DNA from: Dermatophagoides farinae
Taxonomy: Eukaryota > Arthropoda > Arachnida > Sarcoptiformes > Pyroglyphidae
Reading direction: 5' to 3'
DNA length: 64,000 bases
Assembly: GCF_024713945.1 (NCBI RefSeq)
Contig: NC_134682.1
Span: 1 to 64,000, forward strand
Shown here one piece after another: positions 19,104 through 30,200 of the stretch; position 1 is the stretch's first letter, and every line of letters begins with the position of its first letter. A program made the position numbers and the translations under genes. The notes beneath the pieces are model-generated. The model worked only from the letters and a program-made list of their open reading frames with translations. It was not told where the DNA came from and searched no databases.

Positions 19104-20690
19104 ATGGACAAACTGGCAAATAATGACAAGCGATACATTCGCGAAAAGTTGACCAAAATAAGCGAGCAGATTATTTGCAAGAAGCCAAGAGCGCAAATAA
19201 TCGCCGCTTATTCTCGGCTAATTAAAAGAATGCGGGGAATTGCCGAGAAAAATGAAACAATTTGTTTTGAGGTGTGTTGCAATATTGAAAAAAAAAATTA
19301 ATTGTTGTATTGAAATATTGTATTTTGAATTATAGTATTGTCTTGATATTGATTTTTGGGAACGAATCAATAATCACATGATATTAATTTCCCAAAGCGA
19401 TTTGCCCGAGTTTCATTTAATGAAACTGAAACAAGATCTGGAACGGGCTAATCGTTTAAAAACAAATTCAAAATCAGTAAGTTACTACTAAAATACGTAA
19501 TTCAAACTAATTGTGTAAATTTTTTCGATAATTGTATTGTAGACAAAAAAAGTCGATTCGATCCAAATAATGTTTTGTTAAATGAAATGTATAAGTTTGA
19601 TATATTCAATATATCTTTCTTTTTATTTTAGCAAAGGATGGATCAATTCCAGTCACCGATCATCCATTTCCCACACATAAAAAAATTGTCAGAGAAATTC
19701 TGAATGAAATTGGAACGTTTTTAGAAGTAATTGAATTGATTACAATTTTATCGATAAATATTAAACCAAAATCTATTATAAATATAGGCGAAAAACTTTG
19801 AAACGAATGATGGGTTGATATTTGCTATTGGTGATACTTGGAAAAATGATCATAAAAGTAATTTGGCTTTATAAATGATGTGGTAAATAATAATTTTTAA
19901 TTTAATTATCTTCATAGTTGATCAACATAATCTGTGGCAATATGCCGAATCAACAAATAAAAATATCAAAAAAGAACTTAAGGAATTATCTCATAATAAT
20001 TCTTTTATTTTTCAATTCAAAAATAATTGGATGATCAATTCGCCAATTCAAAAATAGGTGATTATCATGCAGGTAATTATATTCAAAAACCAAAAAACTT
20101 TCAATCTCTTTAACTTCGTGTTTATTTCATAATCATAGTTGAAAAAATCATCTTTTGGCATGAAATAGATTCTGATAAATTCTTAAATAAAAATCCATCA
20201 CCAACAGAAATATCACAAACATCATCGTTGTCGGTTGTGGTAAATAATCTCAGTATTTCGTATAAAAATTATCAAAAAGTAATTTACAGTGCATAAAGAA
20301 GATTCTCATCGCTAATGTTAGATTTTTTTTAAACAGTCAAGTCCTTATGAAGAAAATGAACAAATTGAAGTGGCAATTAAAGCCTCATTACAAGATCACA
20401 ATAATCACGATGACAATGATGACAATGATGATGATTGCCAAATTATTGAGAATGAATCAATGATGGAACAACAGCAACCGAAAAACGATAATTGGTGAAA
20501 TTATTTAGGATCAGATGAAAGCAATAAAATGAAAATAGACATGCAATATCCGAATGGTAATAAAGAATAGATTATTTTCCATCGGATTTAAAACTAAAGA
20601 AAATCATTATAAATTATAATTTTATTTCTAACTTTGTTTTTTTATATCGAATAAAAATCAAATTATTATTGAATTATTGAATTTATGAAT
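19104..20690 (+). pseudogene. UBXN7-like (UAS-UIM-UBX) pseudogene
   Basis: Spliced gene remains with small introns: clear exons at 19104-19271 and 19336-19476 with GT/AG borders, then pieces with GT/AG edges. Later exons read EKIIFWHEIDSDKF (like the UAS-domain FIFWQVYHDSE of UBXN7), then ENEQIEVAIKASLQD (a ubiquitin-interacting motif) with an acidic tail, then MKIDMQYPNGNKE and IIFPSDLKLKKI, a UBX domain start. That order is UBXN7's. In-frame stops fall in the third exon (19579-19581), at NSPIQK, after NDNW and after NGNKE, so it cannot make the full p97 adaptor. Shredded traces occur in unit 1. The first exons are not recognised. Confidence 0.6.
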
Positions 20691-20994
20691 GGCAAATGAA
20701 TAGTGGGCGGGATTATGTAGCGGTTAAAGCGCGGTTTTTTTCGTCGATTCAAACAGATAGTTCAAATAATTGCTACAAGATGGGTTTAAAAATTAACAAC
20801 AACGAAAATCGTACAATTTACAATTTACATGATTACAAACAAACAAGCAATTAATCAATTATAAACAATGATAGATCAACAGTAACAATTTACTGTTTGT
20901 TGTTTTCTCGTATTGTTTCTAATGAATGGGATGCTCCCATCGATAGTGATTCTTCTCATGAATGGAATGATTCGATTTCTGAATGGTCAAATCT

Positions 20995-21225
20995 TCAACG
21001 AATAAAAATAGATCGCTTCATTTCTGATACTTCAACTTTACATTGCTCCAAAATTGAGCCAGTTGTCATCAATTTTTTATGGCAATTTTTGATTGTAATT
21101 GGGCTAATTGTCTGGTTACGATTGTATTTTTGTCGCCACCAACGTTGAACTTTTATCACAGAGTTCCAGACTTTATATCTGGCAGCCACTTCCGCTCTTT
21201 GTTGATTGCTTAAAGCGAATGCCAT
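20995..21225 (-). pseudogene. Mariner-like transposase N-terminal relic, unit 2
   Basis: Same 76 residues as at 12092-12322, ending 20 bp before the inner border of unit 2. Identity between copies fits a recent duplication, not selection. The plus-strand frame over the same bases has a hydrophobic stretch but is judged a shadow. Confidence 0.6.
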
Positions 21226-21244
21226 TGAATTTGAGAGTTTAAAT

Positions 21245-23097
21245 TTTTGACCGGATTTAAAATTTTTACGTTCAAATGATTATAGAAGAGTTTTAAAAAA
21301 AGTTACTAACATCATCATCACACATTACATCAGCCAATGTTTGTGTAATTATTGATATTAGTCGTGTTAGGGGTTTTATTTTACTTTTTTATCATCATTA
21401 TTATTATATATTGTTGCTGTTGTTGTTGTATTCGAATCTTATAGGAATTTTTTTATCATTGTTGTTGTTGTTGTTTTTATTTTATTAATTATTGTGCACT
21501 GTTAATCATCATCATCATATGTTCATCACAGTGATTTTTAATTGTATTTTTTTTAATAATATCATAATTTAATAATGTCGTAATAATATTGATAAATAAG
21601 TATATAAAATATAATACGGACACTTCCGTATTAATAAATAAGTAAGTAATTGAAAATGTAAAATTAAGATAATAACATGGACATATTGTGTCGCGATACA
21701 ATTGATATTACAAATTGAAAAACGAAAGACGAATAAACGAAAACATAAATTCATAAATTCACAAATTCACAATGTCAAAAGTAACAAAAGGTTTATTTAC
21801 GAGTTGATTTCACTCGCTGAACGATAATATTAAATTTTAGAATTTTAGAAATTACAACGTGGTTTTCTTAACATTAGTAATCTACTATTCTATGTCGCTT
21901 AACGATTTGTCGGTAACTGCGAGTTTTACACTCGCCAAGTGCTTGCACTGTGTACTTGCACTGTGTATTAACTTGGCATTTAATGCGGCGAAGCTGAGCC
22001 GGCCATCGTACTTATTTTCAGTACAAACCTAACTATTCGATACTTTTGGCTGGATACCAAGCAATAGAGCCGCCACACCTGCGGGTATCCAGCTCTATTG
22101 ACCTCAAGGATTCATACCTTTGGCTCAATTTTTAATTTAACAATTGTGGAGAATCTTATACATTGTTTGTATTTGTATTGTAAATGACTTAGCACTTTTA
22201 TGTTTCTTTTGTTTCTTTAATCTCGTTGTTCAGACAATGATAAGATGATGATATGTTATGAGATGAACAAAACAAAAATTAAAAAATTTCATTATCACAG
22301 GAAATAATATCACACACAATATATATTATATATCAAAATGAATTCGGCAAATAGACAAAAAAACACGTGCTTTTCACTGTGGATCAAACCATCACACACG
22401 AATGAGTCATAATTTACTCACATTCAATGTGAGCACATCCTTTTCTCATCATCGAGAAACAACTCAGAAGAGGTTCATTCATAAAATACGCACCATTCTT
22501 GCCACTAATGCCATCTATCGATCTTTCATAAAGTTTTGTAAAAATTGTTTTGTTTACATCCATTTGCTCAATTTTTGGCATGTTGAATCATGTTGAATCA
22601 TCTTGATTCAACAAGATATTTGTATTTGTATCATCTTTTTTTTCTCACAAAACCAAGTAAGAAAACAAACCAAACTTTCATTTTTATTTAAATGTTCATT
22701 CATTTCACACAGCCATGCTTTTCTGATCAACAAAGCATCCTATCCAAATTGAACCATGAAACAATCATGATGATAATCTCCATATTGGATTCGAAAGAAT
22801 GAAAAAACTCATGAATTTCAACGACAATGGGGGTTAGGCTGTTATGATGATATATCCCTACACAATTTAATAATGCAATTTCAAGTGTTGTCGTAAATTT
22901 GTTGGTTAATTTTGATTTCAAAACCAATCATCATCATTATCATTTGATCCGATTTCTCGATGTACCAGGAATCTGATCCAAGTTGTTGAGATGGCTGACC
23001 TTGAGCGGTTACCAATTTCACTTAAGTGGCAATCATCAATCATCAATAACCAATTTAAGCTAAGCACCAGTAAACAGACCACTTGATGGATTCTCAA
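21245..23097. other. Subtelomere/unique border, no gene seen
   Basis: AT-rich sequence with TTG/ATT-rich runs (21395-21560). A GC-rich island at about 21880-22135 includes a direct repeat of TTGCACTGTGTA at about 21945-21966. From about 22135 inward the sequence is ordinary AT-rich intergenic DNA leading to the NPC2-like gene. Short open frames show no protein signature. Confidence 0.6.
21987..22132 (-). repeat. Inverted relic of the unit 1 GC-rich block
   Basis: Two adjoining minus-strand matches: 21987-22034 to 11871-11918, and 22041-22132 to one GC-rich tandem unit (11.1-11.2 kb) lacking the CG core. Their relative order and orientation show a segment of subtelomere inverted at the inner edge. 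Identity by eye is about 85-90%. Confidence 0.7.
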
Positions 23098-23105
23098 TAT
23101 ATAAA
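23098..23105 (+). promoter_or_regulatory. TATA box of NPC2-like gene
   Basis: TATATAAA 67 bp upstream of the start codon, at the right distance for a short 5' UTR starting near 23130. A strong core promoter fits the abundant expression usual for this secreted protein family. Confidence 0.7.
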
Positions 23106-23171
23106 CGATGCAATGTTGGCTGCTCCATAATCACTTTGGTTATACACAACAAACGCAAAACGCATACAACC

Positions 23172-23716
23172 ATGAACCGATTCCTCATTGTTTGCATGGC
23201 ATTGTTCTGCTTGGCGGCGGCAGTGCAGGCCGACGAAACCAACGTCCAGTACAAAGACTGTGGTCATAATGAAATCAAATCCTTCTTTGTGACCGGCGGC
23301 AACCCGAACCAGAAATCGTGTGTTATCCACAAACATAGCAAAAACCAACTGCGAATCAGCTTTGTGGCCAACGAAAACACCGGCAACAAGATCAACACCC
23401 GGTTCATCTGCAACCTGGGCGGCATTGAACTTGGTTGGCCAGGCATCGACGGAACTGACGCTTGCCAAGGCCACGGTCTTTCCTGTCCACTGACCAAAGG
23501 CCAGACCTACAATTACCACCTTGACTTTAATCTCGGCGACGATGTACCAACGGTGAGTTTATCCAGACAGTCAATTATGATGATAAATAAATGATTTATT
23601 TATCTTTATTATTATTACACTTCCCACAGGCTAACGTAACGGCCACAGTGCGATTGGAAAACGGACATGGTGGCGACTTGCTTTGCGGCAGAATGCACAT
23701 TAGTCTTCAAAACTAA
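23172..23716 (+). CDS. NPC2/ML-domain secreted protein (mite group 2/22 allergen type)
   Basis: Two exons (23172-23552, 23630-23716) joined in phase 0 give 155 residues. A signal peptide (residues 1-20, cut after VQA) precedes an ML lipid-binding fold: KDCGHNEIKSFFVTG, CVIHKHSKNQLRISF, VPGID-like WPGIDGTDAC, CPLTKGQTYNY, and the C-terminal LLCGRMHIS. These are the marks of NPC2-type proteins that bind sterols or other lipids in a beta-sandwich; mite allergens of groups 2 and 22 belong here, and this one most resembles group 22. The odd point is that the first cysteine of the expected short loop disulfide reads Gly (VTGGNPNQKSC, GGC codon), leaving its partner unpaired. AATAAA is at 23734-23739. 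Confidence 0.93.
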
Positions 23717-23739
23717 TATATCCATGTTGATTGAATAAA

Positions 23740-24682
23740 ATTTTATCCATTCTTTGTTCATTCATTAAACTATATAGAAAAGAAAATTGATTCAAAATAG
23801 CTGCAACAGGTAGTTGTCGTTTGAACGCTTCACTTTTTTGTTAGTGGTGGCAAATTTGAATTTACCTTGATGAGTTGTTGTTGGAAAAAGCAATGTTGCT
23901 TGAAGCTATTCATCATTTGTTTATATTCCACACACTTGTGTCTTGTATCTTGTTCTCCATCATTGATCAATGGCTCATCAATTGCCGGATAGAATGATTT
24001 AATCATTTTGATTTCATTTCAAATTTCAAACACAAAGCACAAGCCAAGGCCACAATCTACGACACATTGGTGACCATGACGAATGGATCGCCTGGATATA
24101 TGTCAGTCGCCTACAGGAATGTGTGTGTGATAGCATTTCAATATATCCAATATAATAACGACGTAGCACACTGTGTGTGATGACGTAAATCTCTTAAATA
24201 GTAGTGGTTCGTAGTGGTACATCACACACACACAACATCACCAATGAGTTTGATACAGTGTTGTGTTGTGTTGTGTTGTGATGTGTTTATATGCAGTGCT
24301 CACCACAACACAAGCATTGACGACAAAAGACCTCTGTTTGACTTTTGATCGCTGTCTCCCAGTTTGTTTGTTTGTTTATCTGTATTCATTCATCAATCCC
24401 CATATATCCACATACATCTTTTTACCACTGTATCACTCCATCTTTTCATCAAATTCTGGTTTATCTATGTGCGTGTGTGTGTGTGTGCTGGTCATGGAAC
24501 TTTAAATGTGTTGGCCACTTTTAATCGCTACACTGTTAATCACAATCGACACTCGACTTGAACGTGAATCTCGGTGAATCTTGGTGCATGTTTCCAGAAG
24601 AATTTTTGTGAAACTAAATTCCATTGGTGGGTGTGTCTGTGCGAGTGTGTGTGTGTAAGTGTGTTGGACACTTTGAGACGCG
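23740..24682. other. Intergenic, NPC2-like to PKA-R1
   Basis: No gene seen. It contains a TG/GT-rich block (24262-24290), (GT)n runs at 24470-24488 and 24640-24665, and probably the 5' UTR of the PKA regulatory subunit. The AAATAGTAGTGG region near 24195-24215 could be promoter sequence, but this is not supported further. Confidence 0.5.
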
Positions 24683-26329
24683 ATGGCCACGAGCAACAAC
24701 AACGGCGGTGAGGCTGACGAACAACAATCGTTGCGTGAATGCGAAGCCTACGTGCAGCGACACAACATCCAGCAAATACTCAAGGATTGCATCGTCCAGC
24801 TTTGCGTTAGTCGGCCCGAGAATCCGATCACATTCTTGAAGGAGTATTTTGCCTCCCTCGAACGAGTGAGTTTTATTGATATTGTCAGTTGGTATTTGTT
24901 ATACACACATACAATTAGGACTTGTTTATGACCCATATCAAGTTGCACATGATAATGATATGATGTGATATGACACACATATTGTAGTTTTATGGCCAAC
25001 CATTGACCATCAACAACAACAATCTAATTGTATTGCATTAGAAAAACACGCGTATGGTATGGTAGCATTCAAGTTGGCTCTCGTTCAACGCTAATTGCTC
25101 ATTTTGATTTTCCATTCTATTTTGGCCCTAATTAATTTTCCTCTCTAATCATTCATTCATTCATTCATTCATCATCGAATATACAGGAAAATCAAATCAA
25201 CTTGCAACATCAAAGAGCGCCAATGTCGCCCGACACTGAACGAGATGAGGATCTATCTCCGTTGCCAACGATAACTACGCGAACTCGTCGTGGCGGCGTT
25301 TCCGCCGAAACCTACAGCGAAGAGGATGCGACCAATTATGTGAAAAAGGTGAGCCAATTCTCTCAGCAATTGTCTCATTAATCAGCAAATGTCTCAATAA
25401 TGGATAGGTCGTGCCAAAAGACGATAAAACAATGGCTTCCTTGTCAAAGACGGTGGAAAAAAACGTGCTCTTCCAGCACTTGGACGGCAACCAGCGAACC
25501 GATGTGTTCAATGCAATGTTCCCGGTGCATCATAAAGCGGGCGAATACATCATGCGACAAGGTGATGAAGGCGACAACTTTTACATCATTGACGAAGGCA
25601 CCGTCGAGGTAATCATTTTTGCATAACAGCTCTTTCAATTCAATTCACAATCTATTTAATACCAGGTGTACGTCAACGATCAGTTGGTGACCACCGTATC
25701 GGAAGGCGGCAGTTTTGGCGAACTAGCCCTTATCTATGGAACACCCCGTGCTGCCACAATCCAGGCCAAAACCGACGTGAAACTGTGGGCCATTGATCGC
25801 GACACGTACAGACGCATTCTGATGGGTCAATTTATCAAAAAACGCAAAATGTATGAAGAATTCCTTTCCAAGGTCAAAATTCTGGGTAAGTTCATCATTA
25901 TATCTGTATGTGTATATGTTTCAATCAACAACAATCACTCACACACACACAGAGAGCCTCGATTACTACGAAAGGTTGACCGTGGCCGACGCTTTGACAC
26001 CAGTGGAATTTGCCGACGGCGACATTATCACCAAACAAGGCGAAACCGGTGATGAATTCTACATCATTGAAGAGGGAACGGCCGTCGTGTTGCAACGGCG
26101 ATCGCCTGACGCTCCAGAGGAGGAAGTGGGAAGACTGGGCCGATCAGATTACTTTGGCGAAATCGCTCTCATCTTTAACCGACCTCGTGCGGCAACGGTC
26201 AAAGCACAGGGCCCGTTGAAATGTTTGAAACTGGACCGCGATTGCTTCGAGCGACTACTTGGCCCCTGTGTCGACATCCTGAAACGCAACCTGGAAAACT
26301 ACAATTCGCTCATCTCGTTGTCTGTATAA
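24683..26329 (+). CDS. Pka-R1: cAMP-dependent protein kinase type I regulatory subunit
   Basis: Five exons (24683-24865, 25187-25348, 25408-25608, 25666-25885, 25953-26329) give 380 residues, the normal RI length. The N-terminal dimerisation/docking domain ([31 protein letters not shown]) binds AKAPs. The inhibitor site RRGGVSAE (about residues 89-96) is a type I pseudosubstrate with Gly instead of a phosphorylatable Ser. Two cyclic-nucleotide-binding domains follow with phosphate-binding cassettes [17 protein letters not shown] and [16 protein letters not shown], both with the key Glu and Arg. The protein holds the PKA catalytic subunit inactive until cAMP binds. Start chosen as the ATG beginning the conserved N-terminus. 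Confidence 0.96.
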
Positions 26330-27255
26330 CGTACATTGGCAATTCTTGTATCATATTTCAACACACGGAATATTCTTATACCAATGTCACACACTATCTG
26401 TAGTCCCAACAACACTGCTATTTCGCACACAGACACACTTACACACACACACAACCAACACTCACATACAACTCGGTGACATTGGAGTGTAAACTAACCA
26501 ATGACTAATTGAATAATTGAATTATTGAATTAAATCGAATTAAATTAAATTAAATGATTAAATGATGGTGATGATGAATAGATCAACATAGTTCAACAAC
26601 ATTTATGAATGGACCAAAAAAACTGCTACATTTTGTGTGTATGACACTGACTGGATTCAAACAAAGGATCCACTTGTGAGCAGCCACAGTTGTCCGAATG
26701 CAATCGCCACGACTTGTTTTCATGCAGCTAGTACAACAGAAAACCAACACATCATACCAAGTGTGCACGCTTTTTGGCATACCAAAAGCCGATAACGTTG
26801 CACCCAGCCCTCCTTTACTTCTGCTACAGCTTTTTCTGTTTCTGTTGTTGTTTCTGCAACAACAATCCAACAATCACATTCATCACATTCAGTCGTTGTA
26901 TATTTATTATATATTTATTTCATTTCATTTCTGTGTTGTTATCGCGTAATTACAAACGTTGCCATTCTCTCTCTCCATGATCAATAATTGATCCATCTTT
27001 GCGTGCTTGTCATCATCATCATCATCATCATCAAACACCAATTTCCATATTTCACCCAATCCGCTACTAGACAATCCCAAATCACATCCTTTATAATCCA
27101 TCGATTGCTCTCTTTCAGTATTTCATCCCATCACACCAAACCAAATAAAATCAAATCAAGTCAAGTCAAATCAATTTGAATCAAACTCGAATCGAATTGA
27201 CAATCTGCTGTCATTCGATTCACTTTCGATACTTACTACTGTGGTCAACAGCACC
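26330..27255. other. Intergenic, PKA-R1 to myosin II
   Basis: No gene seen. It probably holds the PKA-R1 3' UTR (AC-rich 26425-26470) and the myosin promoter and 5' UTR. (CAT)n occurs at 27012-27032. No clear TATA box. Confidence 0.5.
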
Positions 27256-30200
27256 ATGTCACCAGCTCGTACTGAAACGTACAACAACAACAACAACAAC
27301 AATAACCAACCTCCCATGGAATCCGATTTCAAGTACCTGGCAGTCGATCGCACGGTCGTTTCCGATCCAACCAAGACTGCAGAATGGGCGGCCAAACGAT
27401 TAGTGTGGGTGCCGCACGAAACTCTTGGTTTTGTCGCCGCAAGCATCAAACTGGAACGAGGCGACGAATACGAGGTCGAAATGGTCGAGTCAAACAAGAA
27501 ATGCGTCGTCAACAAGGATGACGTCCAAAAGATGAATCCACCGCGTTTCAACAAGGTGGAGGACATGGCCGAATTGACCTGTCTGAACGAAGCATCAGTT
27601 TTGCACAACCTCAAAGACCGTTACTATTCCAGTCTCATTTACGTAAGTCTAATTGTCATTCACTGCATAGCTCGAATATCTTGCATACATACATGCATGC
27701 ATTGTTTTGTCGTTTTTTCGTTTTTTCGTTATCGTTGTTGTTGAATTGTTGCCAACGTTGAATATATCAACAACAGCAACAACAACAACAACAACGGTTG
27801 CAATCTCTCATTGATGGGCGCTGGTTTTGGTTTTTACTGAATATTATAACTGGTGTGTTTTTGTTTTGTCATTTGTCATTTTCGCAATCACACAGACATA
27901 TTCGGGCTTATTCTGCGTGGTGGTCAATCCGTACAAGAAGCTGCCAATCTACACGGATAAAATCATTGAACACTACAAAGGCAAAAAACGCCATGAAGTT
28001 CCACCGCACATATTTGCCGTCACCGATGGTGCATATCGTAGCATGTTACAAGGTATTTCCCATTTTCATTCCATCATGGTTGTGTCTAAAATTTTCGTTC
28101 ACAGATCGCGAGGACCAATCTATTCTGTGCACCGGTGAAAGTGGCGCTGGAAAAACGGAAAACACAAAAAAGGTGATTCAATATCTGGCCTATGTGGCCT
28201 CGTCAAAACCGCGTAGTGGATCTTTATCACTGCATACTGGCGAACTGGAACAACAACTACTGCAAGCCAACCCGATTCTAGAAGCGTTCGGCAATGCCAA
28301 AACAGTCAAAAACGACAATTCATCTCGATTCGTAAGTGTTGTCGAGCAACAATCCACACTTGATTCATTCTCATTCACTCACTCTATTTTATATTATTAT
28401 ATATAGGGTAAATTCATTCGCATCAACTTTGATGCATCAGGATTCATAGCCGGTGCCAACATTGAAACCTGTACGTATACAATGAATTCAAAAACAAATC
28501 ATCATTCAATTCATAACCAACACACTCACTCACACAGATTTGCTGGAAAAGTCACGAACCATCCGCCAAGCGGTGGACGAACGCAGTTTTCACATCTTTT
28601 ACCAATTGCTTAATGGAACGTTACCAGAACAAAGACGTAAGTAGTTTGTTTTTCGCAACCATTTCAAACTAATCATTCTGATGATGATCGACAGAGGAAT
28701 TCCTGCTTGAAGACGTCAAAAACTATGCATTCCTAACGCATGGAGCTGTACCGGTGCCCGGTGTCGACGAAGCAATCGAATTCAAAAACACCGTACAGGC
28801 CATGCAGATCATGGGCCTCAATGCCGAAGAACTAAGTGCCATTTTTCGCGTCGTTTCGGCTGTCATGCTGTTTGGCAACATGAAGTTCAAACAAGAACGC
28901 AACTCTGACCAGGCCACTCTTCCGGACAACACGGTCGCCCAAAAGGTGAGCCATCTGCTTGGCCTCAACGTTTCCGAAATGATCAAGGCATTCTTGCGAC
29001 CACGGCTCAAAGTGGGCCGCGATTACGTGACCAAAGCTCAGACTAAAGAACAAGTAGAATCGTCGGTCGAAGCCATAGCCAAAGCTTGCTACGAACGAAT
29101 GTTCAAGTGGCTTGTCCACCGAATCAATCGCTCTCTGGACCGCACGAAACGACAAGGTGCCTCGTTTATCGGCATTCTCGACATTGCCGGCTTTGAAATT
29201 TTCGAGCTCAACTCTTTCGAACAATTGTGCATCAACTACACGAACGAAAAACTGCAACAGCTTTTCAACCACACCATGTTTGTGCTCGAACAAGAAGAAT
29301 ACCAACGGGAAGGCATTGAGTGGAAATTTATCGACTTTGGCCTCGACCTCCAACCCACCATCGATTTGATCGAAAAGGTAAACAAATCATTCATTTCATT
29401 TTGCTCACTAACCAAATTCATTTATAGCCCATGGGCATACTGGCATTGTTGGACGAGGAATGTTGGTTCCCGAAAGCCACCGACAAAACGTTTGTCGACA
29501 AACTCATTACCTCACACAACAGCCATCCCAAGTTTGTTCAGACGGATTTTCGCGCCAACGCTGATTTCAGCATCAAACATTACGCCGGAAAGGTATGTGT
29601 GTCTCTCTATATCTATCTATATCTATATGATTTCGATTTTCTGACTGTCAACATTTCTCACAGGTCGACTATCTAGCATCACAATGGCTCATGAAAAACA
29701 TGGACCCGTTGAACGAAAACGTCGTCCAATTGCTGCAACAATCATCCGATCCGTTTGTCATCCAAATCTGGAAAGACGGTAAGTGTTTTTGCTTCCCTTG
29801 TGTAATGATTGATAAAACTACTTTTTCAATTCATCGATTCATTGATTAACGTAGCCGAAATCGTTGGCATTGGCGTGGCCACCTTGAGCGGCGACACTCA
29901 ATTTGGAGCACGTACTCGTAAAGGCATGTTCAGAACAGTGTCCCAGTTGTACAAAGACCAACTGGCCAAACTGATGACCACGTTGCGTAACACAAACCCC
30001 AACTTTGTCCGATGCATTATTCCGAACCACGAGAAAAAGGCAGGCAAAATCGATGCTCCACTTGTGCTCGATCAACTTCGTTGCAACGGCGTGCTGGAAG
30101 GCATCCGAATCTGTCGACAAGGCTTTCCGAACCGGATCCAGTTCCAGGAATTCAAACAACGGTCAGTGTAATGATGTGATGCACAATAATGAAATCAAAT

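Larger units (their letters stand above)
12343..21243. repeat. Tandem duplication unit 2 (~8.9 kb)
   Basis: Second copy of the subtelomeric block. It starts abruptly inside a telomeric retroelement, where GAGAGTTTAAA joins TTTGCATTG, and ends at 21243, after which the sequence is single-copy in this window. The sharp junction without AACCT at 12342 suggests unequal exchange or tandem duplication rather than a new telomere addition. It preserves the longer, less disturbed version of the central block (18.3-20.9 kb). Confidence 0.93.
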
